A stretch of 42,305 nt of DNA from Mycolicibacter sinensis (lineage in GTDB: Bacteria > Actinomycetota > Actinomycetes > Mycobacteriales > Mycobacteriaceae): the NCBI RefSeq assembly GCF_001667945.1, contig NZ_LZJK01000094.1, positions 1 through 42,305 of the forward strand, in the 5' to 3' direction. Numbering within the stretch: position 1 is the first letter of the stretch; every line of letters begins with the position of its first letter. The notes beneath the pieces were generated by a model that made no database searches, had not been told where the DNA came from, and saw nothing but the letters and a program-made list of their open reading frames with translations. The position numbers and the translations under genes are program-made. This document shows, in pieces, positions 1-10,449 of the stretch.

Positions 1-379
1 CCGACCACACCAACCGACCACTGACCCCGGCATCACTAGCCCGGCCACCCAAACAACCCCCGCCCACCGTCCCACCGCGCCCCGGACCAACCGGCGAACG
101 CGCCCAATGGTGGTGGTACCAACCCTTCCAACCCCAACCACCACCGTCAACGAACTAGAGCGGTCATCCCCGGACCAGCCAGCACCGCACGATATCGTCG
201 CTCGAACTCGCTGGCGCATAGGGCGGTTCGTTACATCCCTCGCTGCCATCTGCAAGTCGCTGTCACACTGACGACCCCTTTCCCCTGTGCAGTGAAAACG
301 CCGGGAACAGTAACCATGCGCAGGTTGATCGCTAGCCAGAACGACCGTGGTGCCTGCTAGCCGAGTTGCGGCGAAGAGG
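1..379 (+). other. Left edge: Pro-rich open frames, unidentified
   Basis: No mbtC-like gene follows mbtB here, although mbtC is its usual downstream neighbour. Two plus-strand frames are open at the window edge. One runs from base 3 to a TAG at 156-158 and ends in a Pro/Gln-rich tail with three consecutive Trp. The other runs from base 2 to a TGA at 269-271 and is Pro/Thr-rich. Either could be the C-terminal end of a gene truncated by the window, but I recognise neither. From about 272 to 379 I see nothing. Confidence 0.2.
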
Positions 380-3300
380 TCACTCGACCTCCGCTAGCGC
401 CTCGGCCACCTCCGCCGAATCCAACTGCGCCACTTCCAGATAAACCTCCGCGACCGCATCCAATCGGTCCGGATCGGTCTCACCAGCGGCCAGTCGCGAA
501 GCCAGCCCCGCCACTGTCCGCGTCGCGAAGATGTCAGCGACCACCACGCCGGGGGCATCCAGCCAGGTGCGGATGCGTGCCACTGCGGCGGTGGCCAGCA
601 CCGAATCCCCGCCGAGCGCGAAGAAGTCATCGTCGGCACCGACCCGATCGGCACCGAGCACGTCGGCGATGATCGCGGCCAGGGCGCGCTGCAACGGACC
701 CTCCGGCTCCCGGTAGCCGTCGCCGGCGGCGTATCCCGCGGCCAGCTCGGCCGTCACCGCGCGCCGGTCGATCTTGCCGGCCACCGTGTAAGGAATCGCC
801 GAAACCACCTGCAGCTGCCGCGGGATCATGTGCTCGGGCAGCGCTTCGGCCAACCCGGCCCGCAGGCCGGCAACGTCGACCGCCGGATCATCAACCCGGA
901 CCGCCGCCGCCAGCACCTCGCGGCCCGCGGCCTCAGGCAGCGCGACCACCACGGCCTCGGCGACCCCCGCCAACCGTCGCAGCGCCGCTTCGACCTCGCC
1001 GAGTTCGATGCGGTACCCGCTGATCTTGACCCGGTGATCGGCGCGGCCGACGAATTCCAGGATGCCGCCCGGCCGGTAGCGGGCCAGATCGCCGGTGCGA
1101 TACCAGATCCGGCCGTCGTGCTCGACGAACTTCTCAGCGGTCAGGTCGGGCCGCCCCCGGTATCCGGAGGCGATGCCGCGTCCGGTGACCCACAGCTCCC
1201 CGGTCACCCAATCCGGGCGGTCGGTGCCGTCGGCGCCGACGACGCGGCAGGCGATGTTAGGCAGCGGGGTGCCGTAGGGCACTGAGGCCCAGTCGGCCGG
1301 CGGATCGCCGTCGACCTCGCAGATGGTGGCGTGGATGGCGGTTTCAGTCGCACCACCCAACCCGGCGAACCGCACCCCAGGCGCGACGGCGGCAAAGCGG
1401 CACGCCAGCTCGGGGCGTACCCAGTCACCGCCGGTCAACACCGCACGCACCGAAGGCAATTCGGCGCCGATTGCTGCCAGCATCTCCAGCGCGCCGGGCA
1501 TCAGATTGAGCACGCTGACGCGGTGCTGCTGCACCAACTGCGCCCAGACCTCGGGGCTGCGGCGGTCGGCCTCGTCGACCATCACGATCGCTCCCCCGGC
1601 GCGCAGCATGGCGAAGACGTCGAGCACCGACATGTCGGCATCCAAGGTCAGCAGCGCCAGGCTGCGATCGTCCGGGCCGAATCCGAAGCGGGCACTGAGG
1701 GTTTCGATGGTGTTCATCGCGGCGTCGTGGGTGAGTTCAACGCCCTTGGGTTCGCCGGTGGAACCCGAGGTGAACACCACGTAGGCCAGCTCGGACGGAT
1801 CGGTGCGAACCGGGTCCACTGCAGCGGGCCGTTGCAGGCAATCCTGCACACTCACCACCGGAATCGGCAGCGCCGGCACCGTTTCCCCGGTCACCAACGC
1901 CATAACCGCGCCGCCCAGGGCCAGGATGCGGTCCACCCGCTCGCGCGGCTGATCCGCAGCAATCGGAAGATACACCGCACCGGCGGCCAGGATGCCCAGC
2001 AGTGCCGGAATCTGCTCGACGCCCTTGGGCCCGAGCAGCGCCACGGTGTCACCGCGCTGCACCCCGCGTTCGTGGAGCGCAGAAGCCACCGCGAGCGCCT
2101 GGGCCCGCAGCTCCCCGTAGCTCAGCTCGCCGCCATCGTGTAGCACCGCGACCGCGTCGGACGCCACCGCGGCATGTCGAAAGAACCTGTCCTGCAAGGT
2201 TTCCCCGCTCGGTTCAGCGGTGCCGGCATTGACCGCGGCACGTGCCTGGGCCTGGGCTGGCGGCAACGCATCCGGGGCCGGCTCGTCCCAGCCGTCACCC
2301 CGGGCCAGCCGGGTCAGGTCGGCGATGTGGTGGGCGAACATGGCGTCGATCACGCCGGGCGGGAACATCTCTTCGCGGACATCCCAATTCACCAGCACGC
2401 CGCCGTCGAACTCGGTCACCTGCGCGTCCAATAGCACCTGGGGGCCTTGGGAGATGATCCACACCGGGGTGCCGAAGGTCTGGGTGACCTCGGCGGCGAA
2501 CAACTCGCCGAGCCCGAGCGCACTGGTGAACACCACCGGCGCCAGCACCTGGGTGCCGCGGTGGCGGCCCAGATCACGCAGCACCGCCAGGCCCGGGTAG
2601 TCGGCGTGCGCGGCAGCGGTGCGCATGGCGTCCTGCACGGCGTGGGCACGCTGTGCACCGGTGGCCGCAGAGCTCAGGTCCACCTCCAGTAGCAGCGACG
2701 AGGTGAAGTCGCCGACCAGCCGGTCAACGTCGTCGTGCAGCGGTTCCCGGCCGAAGAGCGGCACGTTCAACAGGAAGCGCGGTGCGTCCGACCAGCAGGC
2801 CAAGGTGTGTGAGAACGAGGCCGCCAGCGTCATCGCCGGGGTGACACCGTGGGCGCGGGCCTGTTCGAACAGTGCGTCGCGCGCGGCCGGGTCCAGCCAG
2901 TACCAGCGCCGGGTGCTGCGGTGTGAATCGCCGGGGGCACCGGCCGGTGGCGGGAGCTTGGGCGGGTCGGGCAGCTCGGGGATGCGCTGCGTCCACCACT
3001 GCCGGTGACTGTCGTCGAGCTGCCGATCGGCCATCGAAAGCCGGTATTGCCGATAGGTATAGCCCAGTGCGGGCAGCGTCGCGCCTCGGTAGGCGGCGGC
3101 CAGGTCGGCCATCAGGGTGCGGTAGCTCATCGCGTCGGCGGCCTGCATGTCTAGGTCGACGTGCAGCCGTGCGGTGCCGTCGGGGAGCAGCGACACGGTG
3201 AGTTCGAAGACGGCGCCGTCGAGTTGCTGGTGCGATTTGGCATCGCGGGTCAAAGCAAGCCGCGCTGAAACCTCGTCGGCGTCGAGCCCGCGCAGATCCT

Positions 3301-3805
3301 GCACCGCGACCGGCAAGCCGGCATCGGCCCGGATCTGCTGCGTGCCGTCGGGCAGGAACTCCACCCGCAGCATCGGGTGCCGGGCGGCCAGCGCCTCGGC
3401 GGCGGCAGCCAACCGCTCGGGATCGAGTCCGGGCCCGTCAAATTCGACGTAGAGGTGTCCGGCTACGCCGCCGAGTGCCACGTCGTCGTCGCGGCCCACC
3501 CACATCGCGTGCTGCATCGGCGCCAGCGGGAACGGCGCGGTGTCGTCCTCGGGTTCGGGGCCCGGGGTGGGCAACGACGACGCACCGGTAACCAGGGCGG
3601 TCCAGGCGGCGACGGTGGGTTCGGCGGCCAGCGCGGCGAAGTCGACGTCCAGGCCCCGGCGCCGCCATTGGCCCGCCAGGCTCATCATCCGGATCGAGTC
3701 CAGGCCCTGTCCGACCAGGTCAGCATCGGTATCGAGGGTGCCGGCCGGGACGCCAAGCAGCTCAGCGACCTGCGCGCGAATATCGTCCGGCCCCACCGCG
3801 CTCAC
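380..3805 (-). CDS. mbtB: MbtB, mycobactin phenyloxazoline synthase (NRPS), no TE domain
   Basis: This non-ribosomal peptide synthetase receives salicylate from MbtA, condenses it with Ser or Thr and cyclises the product to the hydroxyphenyl-oxazoline cap of mycobactin. Domain order over 1141 residues: aryl carrier protein (GLDS, Ser37); condensation/cyclisation domain with the DxxxxDxxS signature (D219, D224, S227); adenylation domain from about 535 (TSGSTG at 679-684, then YRTGDL and KISGYRIELGE motifs); and a peptidyl carrier (GGDS, Ser1068). The chain ends 73 residues after that Ser. M. tuberculosis MbtB is 1414 residues with a C-terminal thioesterase, so that domain is absent here. The promoter faces mbtA and carries an IdeR box 12 bp from the start, so repression by iron is likely. 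Confidence 0.95.
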   Translation of the reverse strand: MSAVGPDDIRAQVAELLGVPAGTLDTDADLVGQGLDSIRMMSLAGQWRRRGLDVDFAALAAEPTVAAWTALVTGASSLPTPGPEPEDDTAPFPLAPMQHAMWVGRDDDVALGGVAGHLYVEFDGPGLDPERLAAAAEALAARHPMLRVEFLPDGTQQIRADAGLPVAVQDLRGLDADEVSARLALTRDAKSHQQLDGAVFELTVSLLPDGTARLHVDLDMQAADAMSYRTLMADLAAAYRGATLPALGYTYRQYRLSMADRQLDDSHRQWWTQRIPELPDPPKLPPPAGAPGDSHRSTRRWYWLDPAARDALFEQARAHGVTPAMTLAASFSHTLACWSDAPRFLLNVPLFGREPLHDDVDRLVGDFTSSLLLEVDLSSAATGAQRAHAVQDAMRTAAAHADYPGLAVLRDLGRHRGTQVLAPVVFTSALGLGELFAAEVTQTFGTPVWIISQGPQVLLDAQVTEFDGGVLVNWDVREEMFPPGVIDAMFAHHIADLTRLARGDGWDEPAPDALPPAQAQARAAVNAGTAEPSGETLQDRFFRHAAVASDAVAVLHDGGELSYGELRAQALAVASALHERGVQRGDTVALLGPKGVEQIPALLGILAAGAVYLPIAADQPRERVDRILALGGAVMALVTGETVPALPIPVVSVQDCLQRPAAVDPVRTDPSELAYVVFTSGSTGEPKGVELTHDAAMNTIETLSARFGFGPDDRSLALLTLDADMSVLDVFAMLRAGGAIVMVDEADRRSPEVWAQLVQQHRVSVLNLMPGALEMLAAIGAELPSVRAVLTGGDWVRPELACRFAAVAPGVRFAGLGGATETAIHATICEVDGDPPADWASVPYGTPLPNIACRVVGADGTDRPDWVTGELWVTGRGIASGYRGRPDLTAEKFVEHDGRIWYRTGDLARYRPGGILEFVGRADHRVKISGYRIELGEVEAALRRLAGVAEAVVVALPEAAGREVLAAAVRVDDPAVDVAGLRAGLAEALPEHMIPRQLQVVSAIPYTVAGKIDRRAVTAELAAGYAAGDGYREPEGPLQRALAAIIADVLGADRVGADDDFFALGGDSVLATAAVARIRTWLDAPGVVVADIFATRTVAGLASRLAAGETDPDRLDAVAEVYLEVAQLDSAEVAEALAEVE

Positions 3806-3816
3806 CCCACCCTTCG

Positions 3817-3835
3817 TTAGTAAAGGCTGCCCTAA
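3817..3835. promoter_or_regulatory. IdeR (iron) box, mbtB/mbtA intergenic
   Basis: The 19-mer TTAGTAAAGGCTGCCCTAA matches 14 of 19 positions of the palindromic IdeR consensus TTAGGTTAGSCTAACCTAA. It sits between divergent mbtB and mbtA, 12 bp from the mbtB start. Iron-loaded IdeR bound here would repress mbtB and plausibly mbtA. Confidence 0.8.
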
Positions 3836-3888
3836 TTTCGTCGAAGCTACTCTATCTACGGTCCACCGTCGGCAAGCCAGGGAGTCAC

Positions 3889-5427
3889 ATGCACGGGTTC
3901 ATACCGTTTCCGCCCGAGCGGGCCGCCGCCTACCGCGCCGCCGGCTACTGGCAGGGCCGCCCGCTGGCGTCGCTGCTCGACGATGCCGCCGCGCGCTGGC
4001 CAGACCGTGTGGCGGTCGTCGACGCCGACACGACCCTGTCGTACGCACAACTGGACGCCGCGGCCGAAAAGGCAGCGGCAGGCCTGCACCGACTGGATAT
4101 CGCCCCCGGCGATCGAGTGCTGCTACAACTGCCCAACGGCTGTCCGTTCGCGGTGGCGCTGTTCGGGCTGCTGCGAGTAGGCGCGATCCCGGTGCTGTGC
4201 CTGCCCGGGCACCGCGCCGCCGAGATCGCGCATCTGGCCGCCGTCAGCGACGCGGTCGGGATCGTAATCCCAGACGCCACAGCGGGATTCGACTACCCGG
4301 CGATGGCCGCCGAACTGGGGCTGCGGCGGATCATCATCGACGGCACGGCCGCCGACCCGCCGGCGCCGCGATTCAGCCCGGATCCGGCCGCGCCTGCGGT
4401 GCTGCTGGTCTCCGGCGGCACCACGGGCCTGCCCAAGCTGATTCCCCGCACCCACGACGACTACCGCTACAACGCCACCGCCAGCGCGGCGTTGTGCGAG
4501 CTGACCGCCGATGACGTCTACCTGGCGGTGTTGCCGGCCGCCCACAACTTCCCGTTGGCCTGTCCCGGCCTGCTGGGCGCCATGTCGGTGGGTGCGGCCA
4601 CCGTCTTCGGCGCCGATCCCAGCCCGGAGGCAGCCTTCGCCACCATCGCCCGGCATCGGGTAACGGTCACCGCACTGGTGCCGGCACTGGCCACGCTGTG
4701 GGCGCAGGCCTGCGATTGGGAACCGCAGAAGCCCGCGACGCTGCGGCTGCTGCAGGTGGGTGGCGCCAAGCTGGCCGCCGGCGACGCCCGCCGGATCCGC
4801 GAGGTGCTGACCCCGGGCTTGCAACAGGTGTTCGGCATGGCCGAAGGGCTGCTCTGCTACACCCGGCCCGGCGACGCCGCCGAGCTGCTGGACACCAGCC
4901 AGGGCCGGCCGCTCTGCGCCGACGACGAACTGCGGGTGGTCGACGAGGACGGCACCGAAACGACCGAGGGCGAGCTGCTGGTCCGCGGGCCGTACACGAT
5001 CAACGGCTACTACAACGCGCCGGAGGCCAATGAGCGATCTTTCAGCCCGGACGGCTTCTACCGCAGCGGGGATCGGGTTCGCCGCCGGCCAAACGGCTAT
5101 CTGGAGGTGACCGGGCGGATCAAGGACGTCATCGTCCGCGGCGGCGAGAACATCGCGGCCGATGAGCTGGAGACGCACCTGCTGAGCCATCCGGCGATCC
5201 GATCGGCTGCCGCTATCGGCCTGCCGGATCAGTACTTGGGTGAAAAGGTCTGCGTCGCGGTTGTTTTCCATGGGGCACCGCTGTCGCTGGCAGAGCTGAA
5301 CCAGCATCTCGAAGCCCAAGGCACGGCCACCCACGTCCGCGTCGATCAGCTGGCGACGCTGCCCACGCTGCCGACGACGGCGGTCGGCAAGATCGACAAG
5401 AAGGCTCTGGCCCGCCAGCTCAGCTGA
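3889..5427 (+). CDS. mbtA: MbtA, salicyl-AMP ligase
   Basis: This stand-alone adenylating enzyme activates salicylate as salicyl-AMP and loads it on the aryl carrier domain of MbtB. It belongs to the DhbE/EntE family of aryl acid ligases. Visible motifs over 512 residues are the P-loop-like SGGTTGLPK (175-183), the aryl-acid family hallmark HNFPLACPG (219-227), YRSGD and RGGENIAADE in the C-terminal region, and the hinge-proximal Lys in VGKIDKKAL near the C-terminus. The protein is about 50 residues shorter at the N-terminus than M. tuberculosis MbtA (565), but the recognisable FIPFPPERAAAYRAAGYW block begins at residue 4, so the ATG start is sound. It is divergent from mbtB and convergent with the DUF3060 gene, 15 bp away. 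Confidence 0.95.
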   Translation: MHGFIPFPPERAAAYRAAGYWQGRPLASLLDDAAARWPDRVAVVDADTTLSYAQLDAAAEKAAAGLHRLDIAPGDRVLLQLPNGCPFAVALFGLLRVGAIPVLCLPGHRAAEIAHLAAVSDAVGIVIPDATAGFDYPAMAAELGLRRIIIDGTAADPPAPRFSPDPAAPAVLLVSGGTTGLPKLIPRTHDDYRYNATASAALCELTADDVYLAVLPAAHNFPLACPGLLGAMSVGAATVFGADPSPEAAFATIARHRVTVTALVPALATLWAQACDWEPQKPATLRLLQVGGAKLAAGDARRIREVLTPGLQQVFGMAEGLLCYTRPGDAAELLDTSQGRPLCADDELRVVDEDGTETTEGELLVRGPYTINGYYNAPEANERSFSPDGFYRSGDRVRRRPNGYLEVTGRIKDVIVRGGENIAADELETHLLSHPAIRSAAAIGLPDQYLGEKVCVAVVFHGAPLSLAELNQHLEAQGTATHVRVDQLATLPTLPTTAVGKIDKKALARQLS

Positions 5428-5442
5428 GCCGAAGTCGACGCC

Positions 5443-6039
5443 TCAGCCTCGCGCGACGACGTTGTCGGACCCCGACGTAATCACCTCCGGCTTCCCGAAG
5501 CGGTAGGTCACCCGGTTGTTGAGGCCAGATGCCGCGACCTTGGGCGTCGAGTCGACGGTGATGACGTTGCCGATTCCCGACACGGTCAGACCGGCGCATT
5601 GGCCGGTGAGTACGACGGTGTTGTTGACCCCGCTCACCGAGACGTAACGCCCGGAGCAGGCCAACGTCTTGTTCTCGCCCGCCCCGAGGATGGTGATGGT
5701 GACGTCGCGATCAGGCACCGCGATGGCCGGCGACGCCGCTACGGGCGGCGCAGGCGCAGACGGCGGAGCTGGTTCGGGCGCCGGATCCCGGGCAGCGCCT
5801 GGGTGCCCCGGTGCCGTGCTCGTCGAGCCGCCGATGATCAGGAACACCGCCCCGCCGGCGGCGATCACGAGAGCCGCCGCAATCACACCGATCGCGACAG
5901 CGATCCCCCGTCCCGGCGGCGACGACACCTGCCCCTCGACGCCCACCGACGGAACGGTCAGTTCCGCAGCCTCGGCGAAGTCCGACAGCGGGCGCTCCAG
6001 TTCCCGGATCCGGACCTCGGGATCGTCCTCGGCGTTCAC
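5443..6039 (-). CDS. DUF3060 single-pass membrane protein coupled to irtB
   Basis: 198 residues: a charged cytoplasmic N-terminus, one membrane segment (about 46-69), a Pro/Ala-rich linker (about 75-105), then a Gly/Val/Asn-rich beta-repeat region with SGVNNTVVLTG and SGIGNVITV, typical of DUF3060. Two Cys (LACSG and GQCAG) may form an extracytoplasmic disulfide. The GTG start shares bases with the irtB stop codon (GTGA overlap, 6036-6039), so translation is very likely coupled to irtB and the gene is likely under the irtA iron promoter. No function is established for the domain. I infer only that it acts at the cell envelope alongside the IrtAB transporter. Similar beta-repeat membrane proteins occur elsewhere in mycobacteria with no iron link, so the coupling is the only functional hint. 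Confidence 0.85.
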   Translation of the reverse strand: MNAEDDPEVRIRELERPLSDFAEAAELTVPSVGVEGQVSSPPGRGIAVAIGVIAAALVIAAGGAVFLIIGGSTSTAPGHPGAARDPAPEPAPPSAPAPPVAASPAIAVPDRDVTITILGAGENKTLACSGRYVSVSGVNNTVVLTGQCAGLTVSGIGNVITVDSTPKVAASGLNNRVTYRFGKPEVITSGSDNVVARG

Positions 6040-7775
6040 GCGGTACTGATCCGCCAGCCGGCGGCATCGTGTTGCTGCCGCCAGAACTCGTCGAAACGCC
6101 CACCGGCAGACCGTAATTGGTCAATGGTGCCGTCCTCGACGACCTGGCCGTCGTCGAGGAACAGCACCCGATCGGCTTGGGCGATGCTCGCCAGCCGGTG
6201 CGCGACGATCACCCGGGTGCGCGGGCGCAGTTCGGCGCTGAGCGCGTCGACGATCGCCGCCTCGTTCTCGGTGTCCAGGGCGCTGGTCGCCTCGTCGACC
6301 AGCAGTACCGGTGCCGGCTTGAGCAGGGCTCGCGCGATGCTGACCCGTTGGCGTTCCCCGCCGGACAGCGCCGCGCCGGCCTCCCCGACCACCGACTCGG
6401 CGCCATCGGGCAACCGGCCGGTCAGCTCGTCTACCCGGGCGAGTTCGACCGCCCGCCCGAACGCCTCCGGATCGGCGCCGGGGTCTCCCACCAGGATGTT
6501 GTCCCGGATCGTGCCGTCCAACAAGTAGGGATGCTGAAACACCATGCTGCTCGCCGTGCGCCGCGCCGCAGCAGTCAGCTCGGTGGCGTCCACACCGTCG
6601 AGCAGAACCCGCCCGCTGGTCGGTTCGTGTAGGCCGGCGATCAGGGCCAGGATGGTGCTCTTGCCCGAACCGGACGGCCCCACGATGGCGGTCGTGGTGC
6701 CCGGCTCCAGCACAAAACTGACCCGGTCGAGCACCGGCGTACCGGCCGCGTCGTAGCCGAAGGTGACATTGTCGAACTCGATGCGGGGCGCCTTGGCACC
6801 GTCGGGCAGCGCGCCGTCTCCCACCGTCAGCACCGGTGCGGTGAGCACGGCCCGGATCCGCTCGAGGCTCGCCCGCGTCGACTCCAGCGCCGGCGCCAGT
6901 TCGCTGATGACGGTGAAGGGTTCCAGGTAGCGGGCGGTCACGACGATCAGCGCGATGGCTTCGGGAACGCTCAAAGTGCCGGTCACAGTCAGCACGGTGG
7001 TGGCGCCGGCGAGCAGGATCAGCGCGCCCTGGCTGGCCAGGCTGAACAGCAGCTGACCCGGAATCTGCATGAGCAGCAGCCGCATCGCCGCGCCGTGCTG
7101 GGCGGCCAGGGCTGCACCGACGGTGCTGCGTTCGGGTTCGACCCGCCGTGCCGCGCGCAGTGCCTGCTGGGTGCGGGCGAACTCGATGATGCGCTCGGTC
7201 AGCGCGGTGTTGGCTTCCCCGGCGGTGGCATCCGCGCGGGCGCTGAGCCGATTGGCCGCCCACAGCGCCCCCAGCAACAGCGGCACGCCGCCCAGGGCGG
7301 CCAGACCCAGCTGCCACGACACCCCGAGCAGCGCCACCGCGATCGCCGGCGGCAGCAGGACGGCGCTGATCAGCGGGGTCAGCAGGTTGACAACCAGGCT
7401 GACGAGTTCGGGTCCGGTGGCGGCGATCGCCTGCCGCGCGTCGGCGGTGTTGGCGGGCGTGAACCAGTCCAACCGGATTGCCGGCAGCCGGTCGGCGACG
7501 TCATGTTGGGTGTGATCGAGGACGGCGAATCCGAGATCGAATCCGATTCGCGCGCAGGTGAAGTCGATCACCCAGCCGGCTACCGTCGCCACGGTCAGCC
7601 AGCCCAGCCAGGTTAGCGCACCGCGCGGGTTCTCGGAGAACAGCGCCGCCACCAACGGGACCAGCAGTACGGTTCCTACCGCGCGCACCGCCACCGATAA
7701 CAGCGTCAGCCCGGTGTAGCTGAACAGCCGGCCGCGGCGGTCGTGCGGAATCAGCCGGATCAGGGTGCGGATCAC
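6036..7775 (-). CDS. irtB: IrtB, carboxymycobactin ABC transporter half
   Basis: This half-transporter pairs with IrtA to import iron-loaded mycobactin or carboxymycobactin across the inner membrane. An N-terminal six-helix ABC membrane domain (about 1-310) is followed by a nucleotide-binding domain with Walker [10 protein letters not shown] near residue 370, signature [14 protein letters not shown], Walker [13 protein letters not shown] and the switch His in VIVAHRL. A longer open frame starts at 7823, but the GTG at 7775 overlaps the irtA stop by four bases (GTGA). It gives 579 residues beginning [11 protein letters not shown], which matches the length and N-terminus of M. tuberculosis IrtB. 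Its own stop overlaps the DUF3060 start, so three genes are chained. Confidence 0.95.
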   Translation of the reverse strand: MIRTLIRLIPHDRRGRLFSYTGLTLLSVAVRAVGTVLLVPLVAALFSENPRGALTWLGWLTVATVAGWVIDFTCARIGFDLGFAVLDHTQHDVADRLPAIRLDWFTPANTADARQAIAATGPELVSLVVNLLTPLISAVLLPPAIAVALLGVSWQLGLAALGGVPLLLGALWAANRLSARADATAGEANTALTERIIEFARTQQALRAARRVEPERSTVGAALAAQHGAAMRLLLMQIPGQLLFSLASQGALILLAGATTVLTVTGTLSVPEAIALIVVTARYLEPFTVISELAPALESTRASLERIRAVLTAPVLTVGDGALPDGAKAPRIEFDNVTFGYDAAGTPVLDRVSFVLEPGTTTAIVGPSGSGKSTILALIAGLHEPTSGRVLLDGVDATELTAAARRTASSMVFQHPYLLDGTIRDNILVGDPGADPEAFGRAVELARVDELTGRLPDGAESVVGEAGAALSGGERQRVSIARALLKPAPVLLVDEATSALDTENEAAIVDALSAELRPRTRVIVAHRLASIAQADRVLFLDDGQVVEDGTIDQLRSAGGRFDEFWRQQHDAAGWRISTA

Positions 7776-10345
7776 CGTGTCGCCTCCGCTCCGGCGGCCA
7801 CGGCCCGGCGCCCGGTCTCCCACAGCTGCAGGTAGCGTCCGCCCGCGGCGAGCAACTCATCGTGGGTGCCCTGTTCGGCGATGGCGCCGTGATCGAGTAC
7901 CACGATCTGGTCGGCGCCGGTGATCGTGTGCAGACGGTGGGCGATGACGAGCACGGTGCGGTCCTTGGTCAGCCGGTTCAGGGCCTGCTGCACCAGGTAT
8001 TCCGATTCCGGGTCGGCGAATGCGGTGGCCTCGTCCAGAATGAGCACGGGCGTATCGGCGAGGATGGCGCGGGCGATGGTGAGCCGTTGGCGCTCACCGC
8101 CGGAGAGCGCGGCGGCCGCGCCCAGCACGGTGTCATAGCCGTCGGGCAGTCGCAGGATGCGCTCGTGGATCTGTGCTTCGCGGGCGGCGGCCCACACCTG
8201 CTCGTCAGTGGCGTCCGGGACGGCCAGCGCGATGTTGTCCCGCACGCTGCCGTGCACCAGCTGGGTCTCCTGCAACACGAAACCGACCCGGCGGTAGAGC
8301 TCATCGGCGGACAATGACCGAATATCCTGCCCGTCAACCGAAATCACGCCCGACTCGACGTCGTGGAAGCGGGCCAGCAGCGCGGCCAGTGTCGACTTGC
8401 CGGACCCCGACGGGCCGACCAGCGCGGTCACCGTGCCCGGCCGCAGCGTCAGCGACACATCGGAGATCACCGGCACGCCGGGGCGGTAACCGAAGCTGAC
8501 GGACTCGAAGCGCACCGTCCCGGACGAGGTCTGCGCCGGCGCCGATTCCGGCTCACCTACCACCAGCTCGGGCTCGTCCAGCGCGATCTGCAACCGCCGG
8601 GCTGCCAGCATCCCGCCGCGGATACCGCCGACCCCCAACCCGATGCCCAACAGCCGGGCGCCGAAGGTGGTGCCCAGCAACAGGAACGGCAGCAAGTTCA
8701 CCGGGTCCATCCGACCGGTCACGATCAGCGGGGTGCCGGTCAGCACGATCAACCACAGGAAGGTCGACGGGCGGGTGACCAAGTCCATCAGTGTCTTCTT
8801 GCCGATGAATGGGCGCTGCCAATCCACCAGGAAAGTGATGTAGTCGTCCAACTGCCGGCGGAAGGTAGAGGCGGCAGCACCACCGAACACCCGGATCACC
8901 GGCTGGCCCTCCAGGTAGGTACCGGCTTCGCCGTTCATCCGTTCCGCCCAGCGCTGCGCCTGGCTGATCTTGGGCCCGGACTGGGTCATCATCACCGACA
9001 TCAGCACCAGATAGATCAGCACCGGGACGAACAGCACCAGCGCCACCCGCCAATCCACCACGAGCAGATAGACCAGCACCGCCACCGGTGCGACGACCGC
9101 GGCGACGGCGTCCGGGATGGCGTGGGTGACCAGATAGTGCAGGGACAAGGTGTCGTCGGCGATGAGTTGCTTGATCGATCCGGAGCCGCGGGCGGTGAAC
9201 CAGCCCAGCGGCAGCCGAGAGAGCTTGCTGAGCAGCCGGTTCCGTAACCCGCTGGCGAACCGGGCGTCGATCACGTGCAGCCACAGCGTCAGTCCCGCCC
9301 CCAGCAGCGTACCCAGGCCGAGCAGGGAGATCGCCGCGATGGCAAGCGTCCACAGCCGCGACTCGTCGGCGCCGGAGACCAGCAACCGAGCCAGCTCCAC
9401 CAGCAGCACGAACGGGGCCAGCTGCAGCAGCGTGATGACAGCCTGCAGCACGCCCGAGACGATCAGCGGGATCTTCAGCCGGCCCAGCAGCCGGCCCGCG
9501 GCCTGGGCGCGCCAGCGACCACGCTGTGGCTCGCCTTCAGCGACGACCTGCTCGTCGTTCAGTGACGACGGTTCCGGTTCGGCCATCGCAGTTTCCAGGG
9601 CGCGTTGGGTGCCCATGGCGCGTCCGGCATTCCAGTAGGCCTGCGCGTGGATTTCGGATTTGGGGAAGCCGAACTCGTCACGCAGCCGCGCCCGCAAGGC
9701 CTTGAGCGTCGCGGCTTCCGGGGTCGCCCAGGCATACCAGTCCGACCAGTCGCGGGATTCGAGGGCGGCGGCCAGGGAGTTTGCGTCGCGGCGCAGTACC
9801 CAGTGCACCCGCAGGCGGGGATGCTCGCGCAGCGGGATCAACAGGTCGTTGTCCTCGTGCTGCTCGAGGTACAGCTCGATCGGCACGTCGGAGGGGATGG
9901 TTCCGATGATGGCGTTGATCCCCGGGATCGACGCCGAGTCGCCCATCAACAGGTAGCCGGCGGGCGGCTCGTCGGGCACCTCGAAACGCGCCGAGCCCAT
10001 CAGCGACATCGCCGCGATGCGCGCTCCGGGCTCAACGGTGCGCGCCCACCGGGTCGCGGGCCCGGCTGGTTCGTGCAGCACCATGTCCACCGCGAAGCGT
10101 CCGGTTTCCGCGTCTCCCTCGGCGATGGTGTAGGCGCGCTGGAACTCGGTGTTCGAGCCGTCCGGATCGGGGAACCAGAACCGCAGCCACGCACTGGGTT
10201 CGACGGTGGCGTCGGTGAACAGGGTCGGTGAATGCATCCAGACTCTGATGCAGTGCGGGGCGATCCAGCTGGTCTCGAGCACCGTTGCGATGTGGTCGCG
10301 GGCGCCGAAGCCCCGCAGTATCGCGCCCTGCAAACCGCGCGCCAT
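7772..10345 (-). CDS. irtA: IrtA, siderophore importer with FAD siderophore-interacting domain
   Basis: IrtA fuses a cytoplasmic siderophore-interacting (SIP, FAD-binding) domain to an ABC exporter-fold half-transporter. With IrtB it imports ferric carboxymycobactin, and the SIP domain reduces the iron. Residues about 1-260 form the SIP domain, with RAYTI as flavin-contact motif. About 300-570 form the membrane domain, and about 600-857 the ATPase ([29 protein letters not shown]). ATG at 10345 is preferred over the TTG one codon upstream: the AAAGGA ribosome site is well spaced and [10 protein letters not shown] matches the M. tuberculosis N-terminus. At 857 residues it is essentially full length (859 there). 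The divergent IdeR box at 10415 implies iron repression. Confidence 0.96.
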   Translation of the reverse strand: MARGLQGAILRGFGARDHIATVLETSWIAPHCIRVWMHSPTLFTDATVEPSAWLRFWFPDPDGSNTEFQRAYTIAEGDAETGRFAVDMVLHEPAGPATRWARTVEPGARIAAMSLMGSARFEVPDEPPAGYLLMGDSASIPGINAIIGTIPSDVPIELYLEQHEDNDLLIPLREHPRLRVHWVLRRDANSLAAALESRDWSDWYAWATPEAATLKALRARLRDEFGFPKSEIHAQAYWNAGRAMGTQRALETAMAEPEPSSLNDEQVVAEGEPQRGRWRAQAAGRLLGRLKIPLIVSGVLQAVITLLQLAPFVLLVELARLLVSGADESRLWTLAIAAISLLGLGTLLGAGLTLWLHVIDARFASGLRNRLLSKLSRLPLGWFTARGSGSIKQLIADDTLSLHYLVTHAIPDAVAAVVAPVAVLVYLLVVDWRVALVLFVPVLIYLVLMSVMMTQSGPKISQAQRWAERMNGEAGTYLEGQPVIRVFGGAAASTFRRQLDDYITFLVDWQRPFIGKKTLMDLVTRPSTFLWLIVLTGTPLIVTGRMDPVNLLPFLLLGTTFGARLLGIGLGVGGIRGGMLAARRLQIALDEPELVVGEPESAPAQTSSGTVRFESVSFGYRPGVPVISDVSLTLRPGTVTALVGPSGSGKSTLAALLARFHDVESGVISVDGQDIRSLSADELYRRVGFVLQETQLVHGSVRDNIALAVPDATDEQVWAAAREAQIHERILRLPDGYDTVLGAAAALSGGERQRLTIARAILADTPVLILDEATAFADPESEYLVQQALNRLTKDRTVLVIAHRLHTITGADQIVVLDHGAIAEQGTHDELLAAGGRYLQLWETGRRAVAAGAEATR

Positions 10346-10414
10346 CAAGGTCCTTTCGCCAACGGTTTCCCGCCCCGCGGGGTGGGACCCGGCGCTCGCG
10401 CCGCCAAGCCCGAC

Positions 10415-10433
10415 CTAGGTTACCCTACCCTCA
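10415..10433. promoter_or_regulatory. IdeR box, irtA/mbtK intergenic
   Basis: CTAGGTTACCCTACCCTCA matches 15 of 19 positions of the IdeR consensus (either base accepted at the centre). It lies 69 bp upstream of irtA and 39 bp upstream of divergent mbtK, so it can serve both promoters. Confidence 0.75.
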
Positions 10434-10449
10434 CTAAACCGGGTAGGCC

